Source of the DNA: Bacteroidota bacterium
Lineage (GTDB): Bacteria; Bacteroidota; Ignavibacteria; UBA10030; UBA8401
Length of the DNA stretch: 64,000 nt
Assembly: GCA_021796215.1 (NCBI GenBank)
Contig: JAJYOK010000001.1
Span: forward strand, 248,001-312,000
Reading direction: 5' to 3'
In this document: positions 18,317 through 26,905 of the stretch, piece by piece
Layout of the letters: every line of letters starts with the position of its first letter
How positions within the stretch are numbered: position 1 is the stretch's first letter
Made by a program: the position numbers and the translations under genes
Notes under the pieces: generated by a model
The model's input: only the letters and a program-made list of their open reading frames with translations
Database searches by the model: none
Told to the model about the DNA's origin: nothing

Positions 18317-18915
18317 TTTTCAAATTGACCTTTGAGTTCGCTCCAGCTCGAATCTCTGGCAGTTTCAAAATCTTCCCAGCGATAAATGGTCCACGTGTTT
18401 GTACTATTCGGCGCCATATAGAACGCCGCTTTGCCTTTAAATGTCGTTGTTAAATTCGGCTGTGTATGCGGAATAAAAAGAACGTAATCGCTTTGAAAAG
18501 CCGCCGAATCTGATTGAAACATCACGACACTGTGATTGATATCGCTCAAAAATACAAGGCTTGGAAGTGCGCCCGCATTAAGCGATGCCATTGCTTTTTG
18601 AAAATAGTCCTGTTCCGATTGCTTCGTCCAGTTTGAAAATGCCGCTGTGTAACGGATTGCAGCAGATTGTGTTGGCACGAAGGTGAACGATCTGTCGCCG
18701 GAGACAGTGTCTGAAAAAAGCTTTGCATATTCCTGCGGATCTTTTTTCGCGACGGCAGAAATAAAATTGTCGAGTAAAGCTGTCGGCGAGTTTGCCGGCG
18801 GATTTGTTGTGCTCGCTGTTACCGGTAATTCCGGGTCGCGCGTTTTCAATAAATCACACGAAGGGAAAAGAAGCGTTGCGGCGCAGAACAACAGAAGCCA
18901 GCGTTTACAATGCAA
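18313..18915 (-). CDS. Lipoprotein with NTF2-like body, paralogue of its neighbour
   Basis: About 200 aa. A hydrophobic signal [14 protein letters not shown] leads to a lipidated Cys, followed by a Pro/Thr-rich linker and a domain beginning [22 protein letters not shown] and ending WTIYRWEDF, again NTF2-like. An in-frame ATG at 18957 would overlap recR by 53 nt. I prefer TTG at 18915, which overlaps recR by only 11 nt and has GAGGGA just upstream, but the choice is not certain. Located between recR and the second lipoprotein in an overlapping run. Confidence 0.72.
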   Translation of the reverse strand: MHCKRWLLLFCAATLLFPSCDLLKTRDPELPVTASTTNPPANSPTALLDNFISAVAKKDPQEYAKLFSDTVSGDRSFTFVPTQSAAIRYTAAFSNWTKQSEQDYFQKAMASLNAGALPSLVFLSDINHSVVMFQSDSAAFQSDYVLFIPHTQPNLTTTFKGKAAFYMAPNSTNTWTIYRWEDFETARDSSWSELKGQFEK

Positions 18916-19501
18916 CGCGTCCCTCGAGTGCTCGTGATAATGTTGCTTCATCGGCAAATTCCAAATCGCTCCCGATCGGCAGTCCGCGGGCGATGCGGCT
19001 GATTTTGATGCCCATCGGTTTCAAGAGGCGAGAAAGATACATCGTCGTTGTTTCGCCTTCAACATTCGGATTCATGGCAAGAATAATTTCTTCGAGATCG
19101 TCATTGATGCGCGCAAGCAGTTCCTTCACTTTCAGATCTTCAGGTCCGATGTTATCAAGCGGAGAGAGCGCACCGCCAAGCACGTGATAGAGTCCGCTAT
19201 ACTCGTTTGTTTTTTCGAGAGCAAGAACGTCGTTCGGTTCTTCAACTACACAAATGATGGAACGATTGCGCTTCATGTTCGAACAAATGATGCAGGGATC
19301 GTTTTCGGTGATGTTGGAGCAAATGGAACAGTAGCGCACTCTGTCTTTCACGTTCATCAAAGCGCCGGAGAATGAGGCGACGCGCTCGCGCGGCATTTTC
19401 AAAATGTAGAGTGCAAGGCGTAGTGCGGTTTTTTTGCCAATGCCGGGGAGCTGCGAAAATTCTTCGACGAGCTGTTCAACTGAAGCTGATGTGTACTGCA
19501 T
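18905..19501 (-). CDS. recR: Recombination protein RecR
   Basis: 198 aa. The helix-hairpin-helix [13 protein letters not shown] (residues 18-30) precedes a zinc finger [16 protein letters not shown] (near 58-73), then the Toprim domain starting [15 protein letters not shown] with the conserved late [14 protein letters not shown] segment. RecR works with RecO and RecF to load RecA on gapped DNA. It follows ybaB by only 6 nt, the classic ybaB-recR arrangement; dnaX, often upstream, is absent here. Confidence 0.97.
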   Translation of the reverse strand: MQYTSASVEQLVEEFSQLPGIGKKTALRLALYILKMPRERVASFSGALMNVKDRVRYCSICSNITENDPCIICSNMKRNRSIICVVEEPNDVLALEKTNEYSGLYHVLGGALSPLDNIGPEDLKVKELLARINDDLEEIILAMNPNVEGETTTMYLSRLLKPMGIKISRIARGLPIGSDLEFADEATLSRALEGRVAL

Positions 19502-19507
19502 AATGGA

Positions 19508-19858
19508 TTACATTCCCGGCAGGTTTAGTCCCGGAATGTTCGGGAGCATTCCGTTAGTTGCTTTTGCCATTTCATCCTGCGCCAATTTATTGGCGGCTTC
19601 AAGCGCCTTGTTGACGGCGGCGACGATGAGGTCTTCCAGCATGTCGCTGTCGGCAGGATTGATGACATCTTTTTCGATTTTAATCTGGAGAATTTGCTGC
19701 TTGCCGTTGGCAGTAACTTTCACCATACCGCCGCCCGATTCTGCGGTGACGGTTTTTTGTTCAAGTTCGGTTTGGACACTGGCAATGCGCTCCTGCATTT
19801 TCTGTACTTGCTTCAGCATGCCCTGCATGTTACCGCCGATTCCGGGGAAGCCTTTCAT
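19508..19858 (-). CDS. ybaB: YbaB/EbfC family nucleoid-associated protein
   Basis: 116 aa. A helical N-terminus [19 protein letters not shown] is followed by [20 protein letters not shown], the glycine-rich strand motif of the family, and a C-terminal helix [19 protein letters not shown]. The end is Met/Pro/Gly-rich. These dimers bind DNA and are encoded next to recR in many phyla. First gene of the minus-strand run; a 225-nt gap separates it from the divergent kinase gene. Confidence 0.94.
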   Translation of the reverse strand: MKGFPGIGGNMQGMLKQVQKMQERIASVQTELEQKTVTAESGGGMVKVTANGKQQILQIKIEKDVINPADSDMLEDLIVAAVNKALEAANKLAQDEMAKATNGMLPNIPGLNLPGM

Positions 19859-19888
19859 GCGATCATTCCTTTCTCACTCATAGCCTGA

Positions 19889-19903
19889 TCCGCCTTTGGC
19901 GGA
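19889..19903. repeat. TCCGCC/GGCGGA palindrome, copy 2
   Basis: TCCGCC-TTT-GGCGGA in the gap upstream of ybaB, preceded by CTGA as in copy 3. Confidence 0.45.
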
Positions 19904-20083
19904 ATTGCTGCTTTTCAAAATATATCCAAATGATGAAGGAAAATCAAACGCTATATCTCCGAGTAAGAATGAATCAGTAGCTGCATTGTTCAACCGGTAG
20001 CTTGATTAAGTGTTCTGCTTTATCTAATTTAACTCCATTCAGAGATAAAGTTAGTACATAAAGAACACCGAAGAAAAAAGCAG

Positions 20084-22837
20084 ATGACCAAACGACCTTC
20101 GACTGAAAAAACTCTCCACAAACCGGAAGATAAATTAGCCTATCAGAAGCATTACCTCGAATCGCTCGTCGAAAGCTCACCTCTTGCAATTGTCACGCTC
20201 GACATGCAGCAGAATATTCAGGAGTGCAACAAAGCATTCGAAACCATTTTTGGGTATAGTGCCGATGAAGCGATTGGCAAGAACCTCGATGATTTAATTG
20301 TTCCTGAAGGGAAAAGATCAGAAGCACTGAAGTTGACACAAGCTTCGTTTCATGAAGAGAATATTCACCGCGAACTTGTGCGGCGGCGCAAAGATGGATC
20401 GTTTATTGAAGTGGAGGTGCACGCCAGGCCGATCTTTATGGATAAAGTTCAGGTCGGTATTGTTGCTCAATATATTGATATCTCTGAACGTAAGCGTGCA
20501 GAAGAAAAAATCCAGATGTTAGGACATGCTCTTATGAGCATCTCCGAGTGCGTGAGCATTACCGACGTCAACGACCGCATCATATTTGTCAACGAAGCGT
20601 TCCTCAAAACGTATGGCTACACCGAAAAAGAAGTCCTGGGGAAAAATGTATCTAGTTTTCGTTCACCGAAGAGCGATCCTGATCTGGTAAAACAAATTCT
20701 TCCCGCCACACTTGCCGGCGGCTGGCACGGCGAGTTGATGAACCGCCGAAAGGACGGTACGGATTTTCCCATCTATCTTTCAACGTCGGCGGTGCACGAT
20801 GATCACGGCGGCATTGTGGCAATGATCGGCATTGCGTCGGATATTACGGAACGGAAAGAAGCTGAACGCATACTGCAGGACTCGGAAACAAGATTCCGGT
20901 CGGTGTGGGAAGATTCATCAGACGGCATGAGACTGACCAACGAAAAAGGCATTGTGGTGAATGTGAATCGTGCCTTCTGTGAGATGATGAATGTGACGCC
21001 TGAAGAGATCGTCGGAAAACCGATCTCCGCAGCGTACACGCCTTCCGCGCATGATAACATGATGAAGAAAGTGACTCAGAGATTTTCTGCGGAAGAGATT
21101 GAAGCACACATGGAGCGCAGCCTTGTGCTTCACAACGGCAAAACAATTACGGTTGAAGTCTCGAATTCCATGATTGCCCGTGAGAACGGCCAGCAGGTAT
21201 TGCTGAGTATTTTCCGCGACGTCACAGAACGGCGGAGAGCGGAACAGAAGATTAAAGAGCAGATAAAAATTATTGAAGAGCAGAATATCGAACTGGCGAA
21301 GGCACATGAGAAAGCGTTGGAAGCGACAAAAGCAAAGAGCTCATTTTTGGCAAGCATGTCGCACGAATTACGAACTCCTCTCAATGCGATTATCGGATAC
21401 GGCGAAATGCTTATCGAAGAGCTCAACGAGCAAGGCGAAACACGGTACCGCGGCGATCTGGAAAAAATTCATCTTGCCGGAAAGAATCTGCTCAACCTGA
21501 TCAATGAGGTTCTCGACCTTTCGAAAATTGAAGCCGGCAGAATGGAATTGTACATCGAACAGTTCGATATGACGGCGCTTATCAACGAAGTTGCGGCAAC
21601 AATTGAACCGCTGACGAAGAAGAACGAAAATGCTTTTGTCCTGAACATTGTTAATGATCTTCCGGCCGTTCATTTGGATTTGACAAAAGTGCGGCAAATT
21701 CTTTTTAATCTGATCAGCAATGCCTCCAAGTTTACGCAAAAGGGAACCATAACACTTACCGCCGGTGTGGAGCGTTCATCAAATGATTCGGAAGCAAAAA
21801 TTGTTCTTAAAGTTTCTGATACCGGTATCGGAATTACAGAAGAGCAAAAGGCGAAGCTGTTCAAAGAATTTTCTCAGGCTGACAGCTCCACCACACGGCA
21901 GTATGGCGGCACCGGACTCGGCTTGGCGATTACAAAACACTTTTGCGAGATGATGCACGGCTCGATTGAAGTTGAGAGCGCTCCGCAGAAAGGAACTACC
22001 TTTACAGTGGTTCTGCCGCAGGCAATTGAAGGCGAAACGCAAGAAGTGCAGACAGTAAAAACTGTTCCTACTGCAAATCAACCGGTGCCAGTCGGTTCCG
22101 CAGTGTTGGTTGTTGATGATGATCCGAGCGTACGTGATTTGTTGCAAAGGTATTTGACAAAAGAAGGATATTTCGTTGAATGCATTGCGAGCGGCGATGA
22201 AGGACTGAGCCGCGCCCGCACAATTCTTCCGATGGCAATTATCCTCGATGTGATGATGCCGCATAAAGACGGGTGGGCAGTGTTGCAGGAAATCAAGAAT
22301 GACCCTGTGCTGAAATCCATTCCAGTCATCATGTATACAATGGTGGACGAGAGAAATTTCGGTCTTGCCATCGGTGCGACGGAATACCTTATCAAGCCGG
22401 TGAACAAGGAAAAGATATTGCAAATTTTGGAAAAGCTTAAGCATCGCATCTCACACGAGTATGTTTTGATTGTTGATGACGATCCCGATCTGCGCGATAT
22501 TGCAACAAGAACGATCGAAAAGGAAGGGTGGGGCGTTCAGACTGCAGAGAATGGAAAACGCGCTCTTTCATTGTTGGAAAACGGAATGCCAAGCATCATC
22601 TTCCTGGATCTTATGATGCCGGTCATGGATGGCTTTGAGTTTCTTTCTATTTTTGAACATCACACAGAATGGTTCCACATTCCGATTGTCATCATTACAT
22701 CGAAGGATCTTTCCGCAGAAGAGCGGCAGCGTTTGGACGGCACCGTCAGGAAAATAATTCAGAAGGGAGACTTCACACCGGAAAAACTTTTGAAACAGCT
22801 TGCGCAGCTCATTCCGCGCCTTACACAACCATTATAG
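20084..22837 (+). CDS. Soluble hybrid sensor histidine kinase, PAS x3 - HisKA - HATPase - REC x2
   Basis: 917 aa without membrane segments, so it senses a cytoplasmic cue. Three PAS domains span about 23-140, 145-265 and 270-395 (each ends in a DISERK, DITERK or DVTERR motif). A coiled coil leads to HisKA with His427 in [12 protein letters not shown]. The HATPase has Asn546 (N box), DTGIGI and GGTGLGL. Two receiver domains follow, with phospho-acceptors Asp722 and Asp842. The second receiver ends with a helix rather than an output domain, so the signal must leave by phosphotransfer or through the stand-alone receiver encoded 13 nt downstream. Confidence 0.95.
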   Translation: MTKRPSTEKTLHKPEDKLAYQKHYLESLVESSPLAIVTLDMQQNIQECNKAFETIFGYSADEAIGKNLDDLIVPEGKRSEALKLTQASFHEENIHRELVRRRKDGSFIEVEVHARPIFMDKVQVGIVAQYIDISERKRAEEKIQMLGHALMSISECVSITDVNDRIIFVNEAFLKTYGYTEKEVLGKNVSSFRSPKSDPDLVKQILPATLAGGWHGELMNRRKDGTDFPIYLSTSAVHDDHGGIVAMIGIASDITERKEAERILQDSETRFRSVWEDSSDGMRLTNEKGIVVNVNRAFCEMMNVTPEEIVGKPISAAYTPSAHDNMMKKVTQRFSAEEIEAHMERSLVLHNGKTITVEVSNSMIARENGQQVLLSIFRDVTERRRAEQKIKEQIKIIEEQNIELAKAHEKALEATKAKSSFLASMSHELRTPLNAIIGYGEMLIEELNEQGETRYRGDLEKIHLAGKNLLNLINEVLDLSKIEAGRMELYIEQFDMTALINEVAATIEPLTKKNENAFVLNIVNDLPAVHLDLTKVRQILFNLISNASKFTQKGTITLTAGVERSSNDSEAKIVLKVSDTGIGITEEQKAKLFKEFSQADSSTTRQYGGTGLGLAITKHFCEMMHGSIEVESAPQKGTTFTVVLPQAIEGETQEVQTVKTVPTANQPVPVGSAVLVVDDDPSVRDLLQRYLTKEGYFVECIASGDEGLSRARTILPMAIILDVMMPHKDGWAVLQEIKNDPVLKSIPVIMYTMVDERNFGLAIGATEYLIKPVNKEKILQILEKLKHRISHEYVLIVDDDPDLRDIATRTIEKEGWGVQTAENGKRALSLLENGMPSIIFLDLMMPVMDGFEFLSIFEHHTEWFHIPIVIITSKDLSAEERQRLDGTVRKIIQKGDFTPEKLLKQLAQLIPRLTQPL

Positions 22838-22850
22838 GAAAGCAGCGATC

Positions 22851-23213
22851 ATGACAAAGATTCTTCTTGTCGAAGATAACGAGACCAATCGTGATATGTT
22901 AATGCGCCGGCTTGCACGCCGTGGATTTACGGTTGTGTGTGCAGTTGACGGCGAGCAGGCAATTGCAATGACGCGGTCGGAACTGCCGTCAATCATTTTA
23001 ATGGATATGAGCCTGCCGGTGCTCGACGGGTGGGAAGCGACTCGCCGCATCAAAAGTGATGAGACGTTAAAAAATATTCCTGTCATTGGTTTGACTGCAC
23101 ATGCGATGAGCGGAGATCGGGAGCGGGCGCTGGGAGCCGGTTGCGATGAATATGCCACCAAGCCGATAGATTTTGAAAAATTACTGGAGATCATTGCGCG
23201 TTTCGCCGCGTAA
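22851..23213 (+). CDS. Single-domain response regulator (CheY/DivK-like)
   Basis: 120 aa consisting of one receiver domain. The acidic pair Glu8-Asp9, phospho-acceptor Asp52 (ILMDMSLPVLDGW), Thr82 and Lys104 are all in place. There is no output domain. The DMSLPVLDGWEATRRIK pattern is like DivK and polar-differentiation regulators. The ATG at 22851 has AGGAAAG upstream; the longer frame back to 22800 lies inside the kinase gene. It is likely co-transcribed with the hybrid kinase. Confidence 0.94.
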   Translation: MTKILLVEDNETNRDMLMRRLARRGFTVVCAVDGEQAIAMTRSELPSIILMDMSLPVLDGWEATRRIKSDETLKNIPVIGLTAHAMSGDRERALGAGCDEYATKPIDFEKLLEIIARFAA

Positions 23214-23259
23214 TGAAAAATAGAAATGGACTTCATTTCAGCGTGGAGTCTATCGTTTC

Positions 23260-24357
23260 TTATTCTGCTTTGTTAAAGGGGAGTGTAACAATGAATGTTG
23301 TGCCGTGCTGCAATTCTGAATGCACGTCAATCGTTCCGCCGTGTGCTTCAACAATCCCTTTGCAAATCGGAAGACCGAGTCCTGTGCGTGCACCGGCGCG
23401 TTTCGCCCCGGAAGTCATAATGCGATTTTTGTCGAACAACATTGGAATATCTTCAGGGGGAATACCGACGCCGGTGTCTGCGACGGTAATGATGACGTTC
23501 GCGGCGCCATTTTTTTCTTCAACTTGGGAAGTAATGGAAATTGTGCCATGTGGTTCGGTAAATCGGAGTGCATTGTTCAGCAAGTTTGAAAAAACTTCTT
23601 CTAAGAGTTCTCCATCGCCAAGAAACATCGGAGTTGAATCCACAGTGAAGGTGACGGTGATTTCTTTTTGTTGTATAAGTGGTGCAAAACGATTGCAGCA
23701 GCTTTCGATAATTGGGCGAAGGAGAATTGGCTGATGCTGAATGCGCAATGTCCCTGCCTCAATTCGTGAGACCTCTAAAAAGTCCTTGACAATTTCCAGC
23801 AAGACGACGGTCGCCTCGCCGATGCCGGAGATCAGTTCAAAATCTTCCGGCGGAATTTTTTCTTTATCTTCCTTGAGAAGCTCAACATATCCGGAAATTC
23901 CGGAAAGCGGTCCGCGCAGATCGTGAATGATCATATAGTTGAACGACTCACGGATTGTGCGCAGATCTTTTTCTGCTTTCGATACACGAAGTATTGCGCG
24001 CACGCGGGCAAGAAGTTCTTCGTCGTTAATCGGCTTTGCCCAGTATTCAGTGCCGCCAAGTTTGTATCCCTTTTCGATATTTTCCGGCGAAGTATCGTGT
24101 CCTGTCAAGAAAACAATCGGCGTGTGTCGAAGATGCGGCATCTTGCGCAAAAGTGCAATTGCTTCGTAGCCGTCAAGCTGAGGCATAAAGACATCGAGGA
24201 TAATTAAATCGGGCGACGTATTTGCCGCGCGTTGGACGCATTGCAAACCGTTTTCTGCCAAAAGAGCTGTATAGCCGCTTTGGTTCAGCATCAGCTCGTA
24301 CAATCTTAGCATAGAAGGATCGTCGTCTGCGACAAGTATGATTTCTTTTTGTGCCAT
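23260..24357 (-). CDS. Response-regulator/histidine-kinase fusion (REC-HisKA-HATPase)
   Basis: 365 aa, soluble. An N-terminal receiver (1-122) has the acidic triad DDD at 11-13, Asp55, and Lys108 in YWAKPI. It is joined by a short linker to HisKA with His145 in IIHDLRGPL and a HATPase domain (N box near 261, DTGVGI, then GLGLPICKGIVE). The layout resembles kinases whose activity is set by a phosphorylated N-terminal receiver. The start is ATG 24357 (MAQKEI), 7 nt after gmhA; the longer frame overlaps gmhA in another frame. It converges on the regulator gene, so two signalling units meet tail to tail. Confidence 0.93.
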   Translation of the reverse strand: MAQKEIILVADDDPSMLRLYELMLNQSGYTALLAENGLQCVQRAANTSPDLIILDVFMPQLDGYEAIALLRKMPHLRHTPIVFLTGHDTSPENIEKGYKLGGTEYWAKPINDEELLARVRAILRVSKAEKDLRTIRESFNYMIIHDLRGPLSGISGYVELLKEDKEKIPPEDFELISGIGEATVVLLEIVKDFLEVSRIEAGTLRIQHQPILLRPIIESCCNRFAPLIQQKEITVTFTVDSTPMFLGDGELLEEVFSNLLNNALRFTEPHGTISITSQVEEKNGAANVIITVADTGVGIPPEDIPMLFDKNRIMTSGAKRAGARTGLGLPICKGIVEAHGGTIDVHSELQHGTTFIVTLPFNKAE

Positions 24358-24364
24358 TGAATGA

Positions 24365-24970
24365 TTAGCCGAATAATTCTTGTTCGACTTCCTGAAAAAT
24401 AATATGCCCGACTGTGATGTGGCCTTCCTGAATGCGTTGCGTGTCGTCGGATGGAACAATGATTGCAAGATCGGCAATGTCTTTTGATTTTCCGCCGTCT
24501 TTACCCAGCAGAGCGATTGTCGCCATTTTCTTTTCGCGCGCTTTCGTGAATGCATTGTTCACGCTTGCAGAATTTCCGCTGGTGCTGATGCCGATAAGGA
24601 CATCACCTTCGTTGCCGAGTGCTTCAACAGAACGGGCGAACACGTTGTCGTATCCGATGTCGTTTGCACCGGCTGTGAGGTTTGAGGCATCCGTCGTCAG
24701 GGCGATTGCCGGAAGCCCCGGGCGTTTGATTGTCGGAGAGAGCCGGATGACGAATTCCGCCGCAAGATGCTGGGCATCGGCAGCGCTTCCTCCGTTTCCG
24801 CATAAGAGAATTTTCTTTTTTTGATTGAATGCGTTGATGATGACGTCTATCGCTTTTGAAATGTCGCCGCTGCACTTTTCTGCAATTTTGGCTTTTACTT
24901 CTGCGCTGGCTTTCAGCGAATCCTGAATAAATGTCTGGCGGTAAACGATGGTCAACGGACGATGTGCCAT
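24365..24970 (-). CDS. gmhA: D-sedoheptulose-7-phosphate isomerase (SIS domain)
   Basis: 201 aa. The SIS-domain motif [17 protein letters not shown] (57-73) and [16 protein letters not shown] are diagnostic of GmhA, which makes heptose 7-phosphate for the LPS inner core; [15 protein letters not shown] matches the C-terminal helix with the metal-site residues. Its presence implies heptose-containing LPS or glycoprotein glycans. It lies in a packed minus-strand run between a DUF3078 gene and a kinase; the rest of the ADP-heptose pathway is not in the window. Confidence 0.94.
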   Translation of the reverse strand: MAHRPLTIVYRQTFIQDSLKASAEVKAKIAEKCSGDISKAIDVIINAFNQKKKILLCGNGGSAADAQHLAAEFVIRLSPTIKRPGLPAIALTTDASNLTAGANDIGYDNVFARSVEALGNEGDVLIGISTSGNSASVNNAFTKAREKKMATIALLGKDGGKSKDIADLAIIVPSDDTQRIQEGHITVGHIIFQEVEQELFG

Positions 24971-25013
24971 ATACAGTAAATTTTAAGTTTGAGAATTAAA
25001 AAATAAATTCACG

Positions 25014-26099
25014 TTAAAGAATTGTATAGCTCAAACCAACGGCAAGCGTTTCTTTTATCTGCGTGCGCGGCGTAACCGGCGCTTCATTGATCAATTGCAC
25101 GTTGATGAGCACTTTGACGTAACTGTTTACTTGCGCCACAATACTGTTGTCACTATGTACGATAGCTTGCTCTAACTTTTTGAATGCTGCGAACATATCG
25201 GTCTTCGACGTGAGCAATAGATTGTCATCCAATTTCCATTGAATATCGGTAGCAATCTGCACACCGCCTTCAATTTTTGTCGTCTTGTGTCCGTTGGTGT
25301 TCGGATCGTTCGTGTAATTTATAAATTGTGAGGCGAAAATTTCACGGAGTGCCGCTCCGGCGCGGATTTTGATTTCGGTGATTGGTTGAAAACCGGCGCC
25401 AAGGCTTTGCGTCATGTATCCCGGGTCCATAAATTTTGAAACCGCGGTTGCCACACCGAGTTTATCGTACGTATAACCGACGGCAAACTGTGTTCGAAAT
25501 GTTGCGGAGAAATATGGATCAATGTATGATCCAAATTTGTAATTGATAACAGATTCCAGATCAATGCGGTCGTCGCTTTTGCGGACATCTTGTCCGCCGA
25601 TTTTTGTTTGCCCAAATCCAAGTTTGTAAGAATTTGTCCATGACGTTCGCTTTTCCTCATCATTCGATTGTCCTTCAATAGAAGTAGCCCATGCGAATGC
25701 GCTTTGCCCGCCTTGTGACCAATCGGAAAAAGAAATTTGTGTCAGGTTCAATCCACCGGCCATTGTATGCTGCCACCCGTATTTTGGTTGTGGTGTTGTA
25801 TCCACAGCAGCGTGAGCAGTTGAATCTGCTGCGTGTGCCGTTAAATCTGCGGCTTGTGTCGTTGAGTCAACAACAACATGTTTAGTTGAATCTTTTGTTG
25901 CCTGTGCCGTTGAATCCGCCGTTTGTGTTATAGAATCTGAAGCTGCATGAGTTGTTGAATCGTTCGGAATTTCTTGTCCGGATTCGGTTGACATTGAAAC
26001 ACCATCAAAAGTTGTTGCACGGTTATCAGCCAACTGCTGTGGAAACGCCGTAAATGTGAATATTGCAAGAAGGGGGAAAATAATACCAAGGTTCTTCAT
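25014..26099 (-). CDS. DUF3078 outer-membrane beta-barrel protein with STxxA-rich linker
   Basis: 361 aa. A signal peptide (MKNLGIIFPLLAIFTFTAFPQQ) precedes a low-complexity linker (about 47-104) of repeated Asp-Ser-Thr-x-x-Ala units. From about residue 108 the sequence has the DUF3078 hallmark GGLNLTQISFSDWSQGGQS and then alternating amphipathic strands ending in SYTIL with a C-terminal hydrophobic residue. DUF3078 proteins are typical of Bacteroidota and relatives; no function is established. The frame continues 4 codons upstream to a TTG, but ATG 26099 starts the signal. Confidence 0.85.
   Translation of the reverse strand: MKNLGIIFPLLAIFTFTAFPQQLADNRATTFDGVSMSTESGQEIPNDSTTHAASDSITQTADSTAQATKDSTKHVVVDSTTQAADLTAHAADSTAHAAVDTTPQPKYGWQHTMAGGLNLTQISFSDWSQGGQSAFAWATSIEGQSNDEEKRTSWTNSYKLGFGQTKIGGQDVRKSDDRIDLESVINYKFGSYIDPYFSATFRTQFAVGYTYDKLGVATAVSKFMDPGYMTQSLGAGFQPITEIKIRAGAALREIFASQFINYTNDPNTNGHKTTKIEGGVQIATDIQWKLDDNLLLTSKTDMFAAFKKLEQAIVHSDNSIVAQVNSYVKVLINVQLINEAPVTPRTQIKETLAVGLSYTIL
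25812..25965. repeat. Short tandem repeat inside the DUF3078 gene
   Basis: Degenerate units of about 24-30 nt built on GTTGAATC and TGTGCCG, repeated some six times in frame, encode the DST-rich linker of the protein. Confidence 0.6.
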
Positions 26100-26133
26100 C
26101 CTTAATCCCAATAGAATTTTTCAGTGATTGAAT

Positions 26134-26895
26134 TTAGTGAGAATAAATTCGCCGCGGAGAATGAATTGCAGCGGCAAATTCTTTCATAAGTGCCGGCGAG
26201 CCGTTTTTTTCGAGCACGGTTCCGGTGACGATGAAACTTGCGCCCGCACTTACTTTGCGCTGCGCTTCGTCCGGTGTAAAAATTCCGCCGCCGACAATCA
26301 GCGGCGTTGTACAATGTTGTGCGACGCTGGAAATCATTCCTTCCGGCACAGACTGTTCTGCTCCGCTGCCGGCTTCGAGATAAATTAATTTGAATCCTAA
26401 ATATTCGGCGGCGAGAGCGTGCGCTACGGCGATTTCCGGTTTGTTGCGCGGAATCGGTTTTGTGTTGCTCATAAACTCCGCGGCGGTCATCTTGCCCGAA
26501 TCAATCAGCATATATGCGGTTGAGATTGCTTCAAGGTTCAATCGTTTAATGACAGGCGCGGCAAGCACCTGACTTCCAATGAGATGTTCGGGATTGCGCC
26601 CGCTGATTAATGAGAGAAAAAGAATTGCATCGGCTTCTTTGGAAATTTGTTGAATGCCTCCTGGGAAAATAATCACCGGTACGTTCGTATGTTTTTTCGC
26701 CGTCGCAATTGCGTGGTCGAATGTTCCATCAAGCAGCAGGCTGCTGCCGATCAAAAAGCCGTCAACGCCTGCCGCAGTTGCCGTGCCGACAAAATCCGGA
26801 ATATCGTTTCCGTTGATCTTATCGGGATCAATCAGCACGAGATAGGCAGCGCCTTTCGATTTCGATGCTGCGAGAAGTTTTTCGTAAACTGTCAT
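26134..26895 (-). CDS. Geranylgeranylglyceryl/heptaprenylglyceryl phosphate synthase homologue
   Basis: 253 aa TIM barrel of the PcrB/GGGPS family, which attaches a polyprenyl chain to sn-glycerol 1-phosphate. Visible motifs are YLVLIDPDKI near the N-terminus, FPGGIQQISKEADAILFLSLISGRNPE, the YLEAGSGAE phosphate-binding strand, and TPLIVGGGIFTPDEA then VTGTVLEK. This longer group II type occurs in Archaea and in Bacteroidota and relatives. I use Met at 26895, 10 nt after alaS; the longer frame overlaps alaS. Product chain length cannot be told from sequence alone. Confidence 0.9.
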   Translation of the reverse strand: MTVYEKLLAASKSKGAAYLVLIDPDKINGNDIPDFVGTATAAGVDGFLIGSSLLLDGTFDHAIATAKKHTNVPVIIFPGGIQQISKEADAILFLSLISGRNPEHLIGSQVLAAPVIKRLNLEAISTAYMLIDSGKMTAAEFMSNTKPIPRNKPEIAVAHALAAEYLGFKLIYLEAGSGAEQSVPEGMISSVAQHCTTPLIVGGGIFTPDEAQRKVSAGASFIVTGTVLEKNGSPALMKEFAAAIHSPRRIYSH

Positions 26896-26905
26896 GGTGA
26901 GATTT

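Noticed and set aside
18916-18957. ATG start for the lipoprotein upstream of recR's end
   Set aside because: It would overlap recR by 53 nt and place 14 polar residues before the signal peptide; a TTG with a nearby GAGGGA fits better, though not proven.
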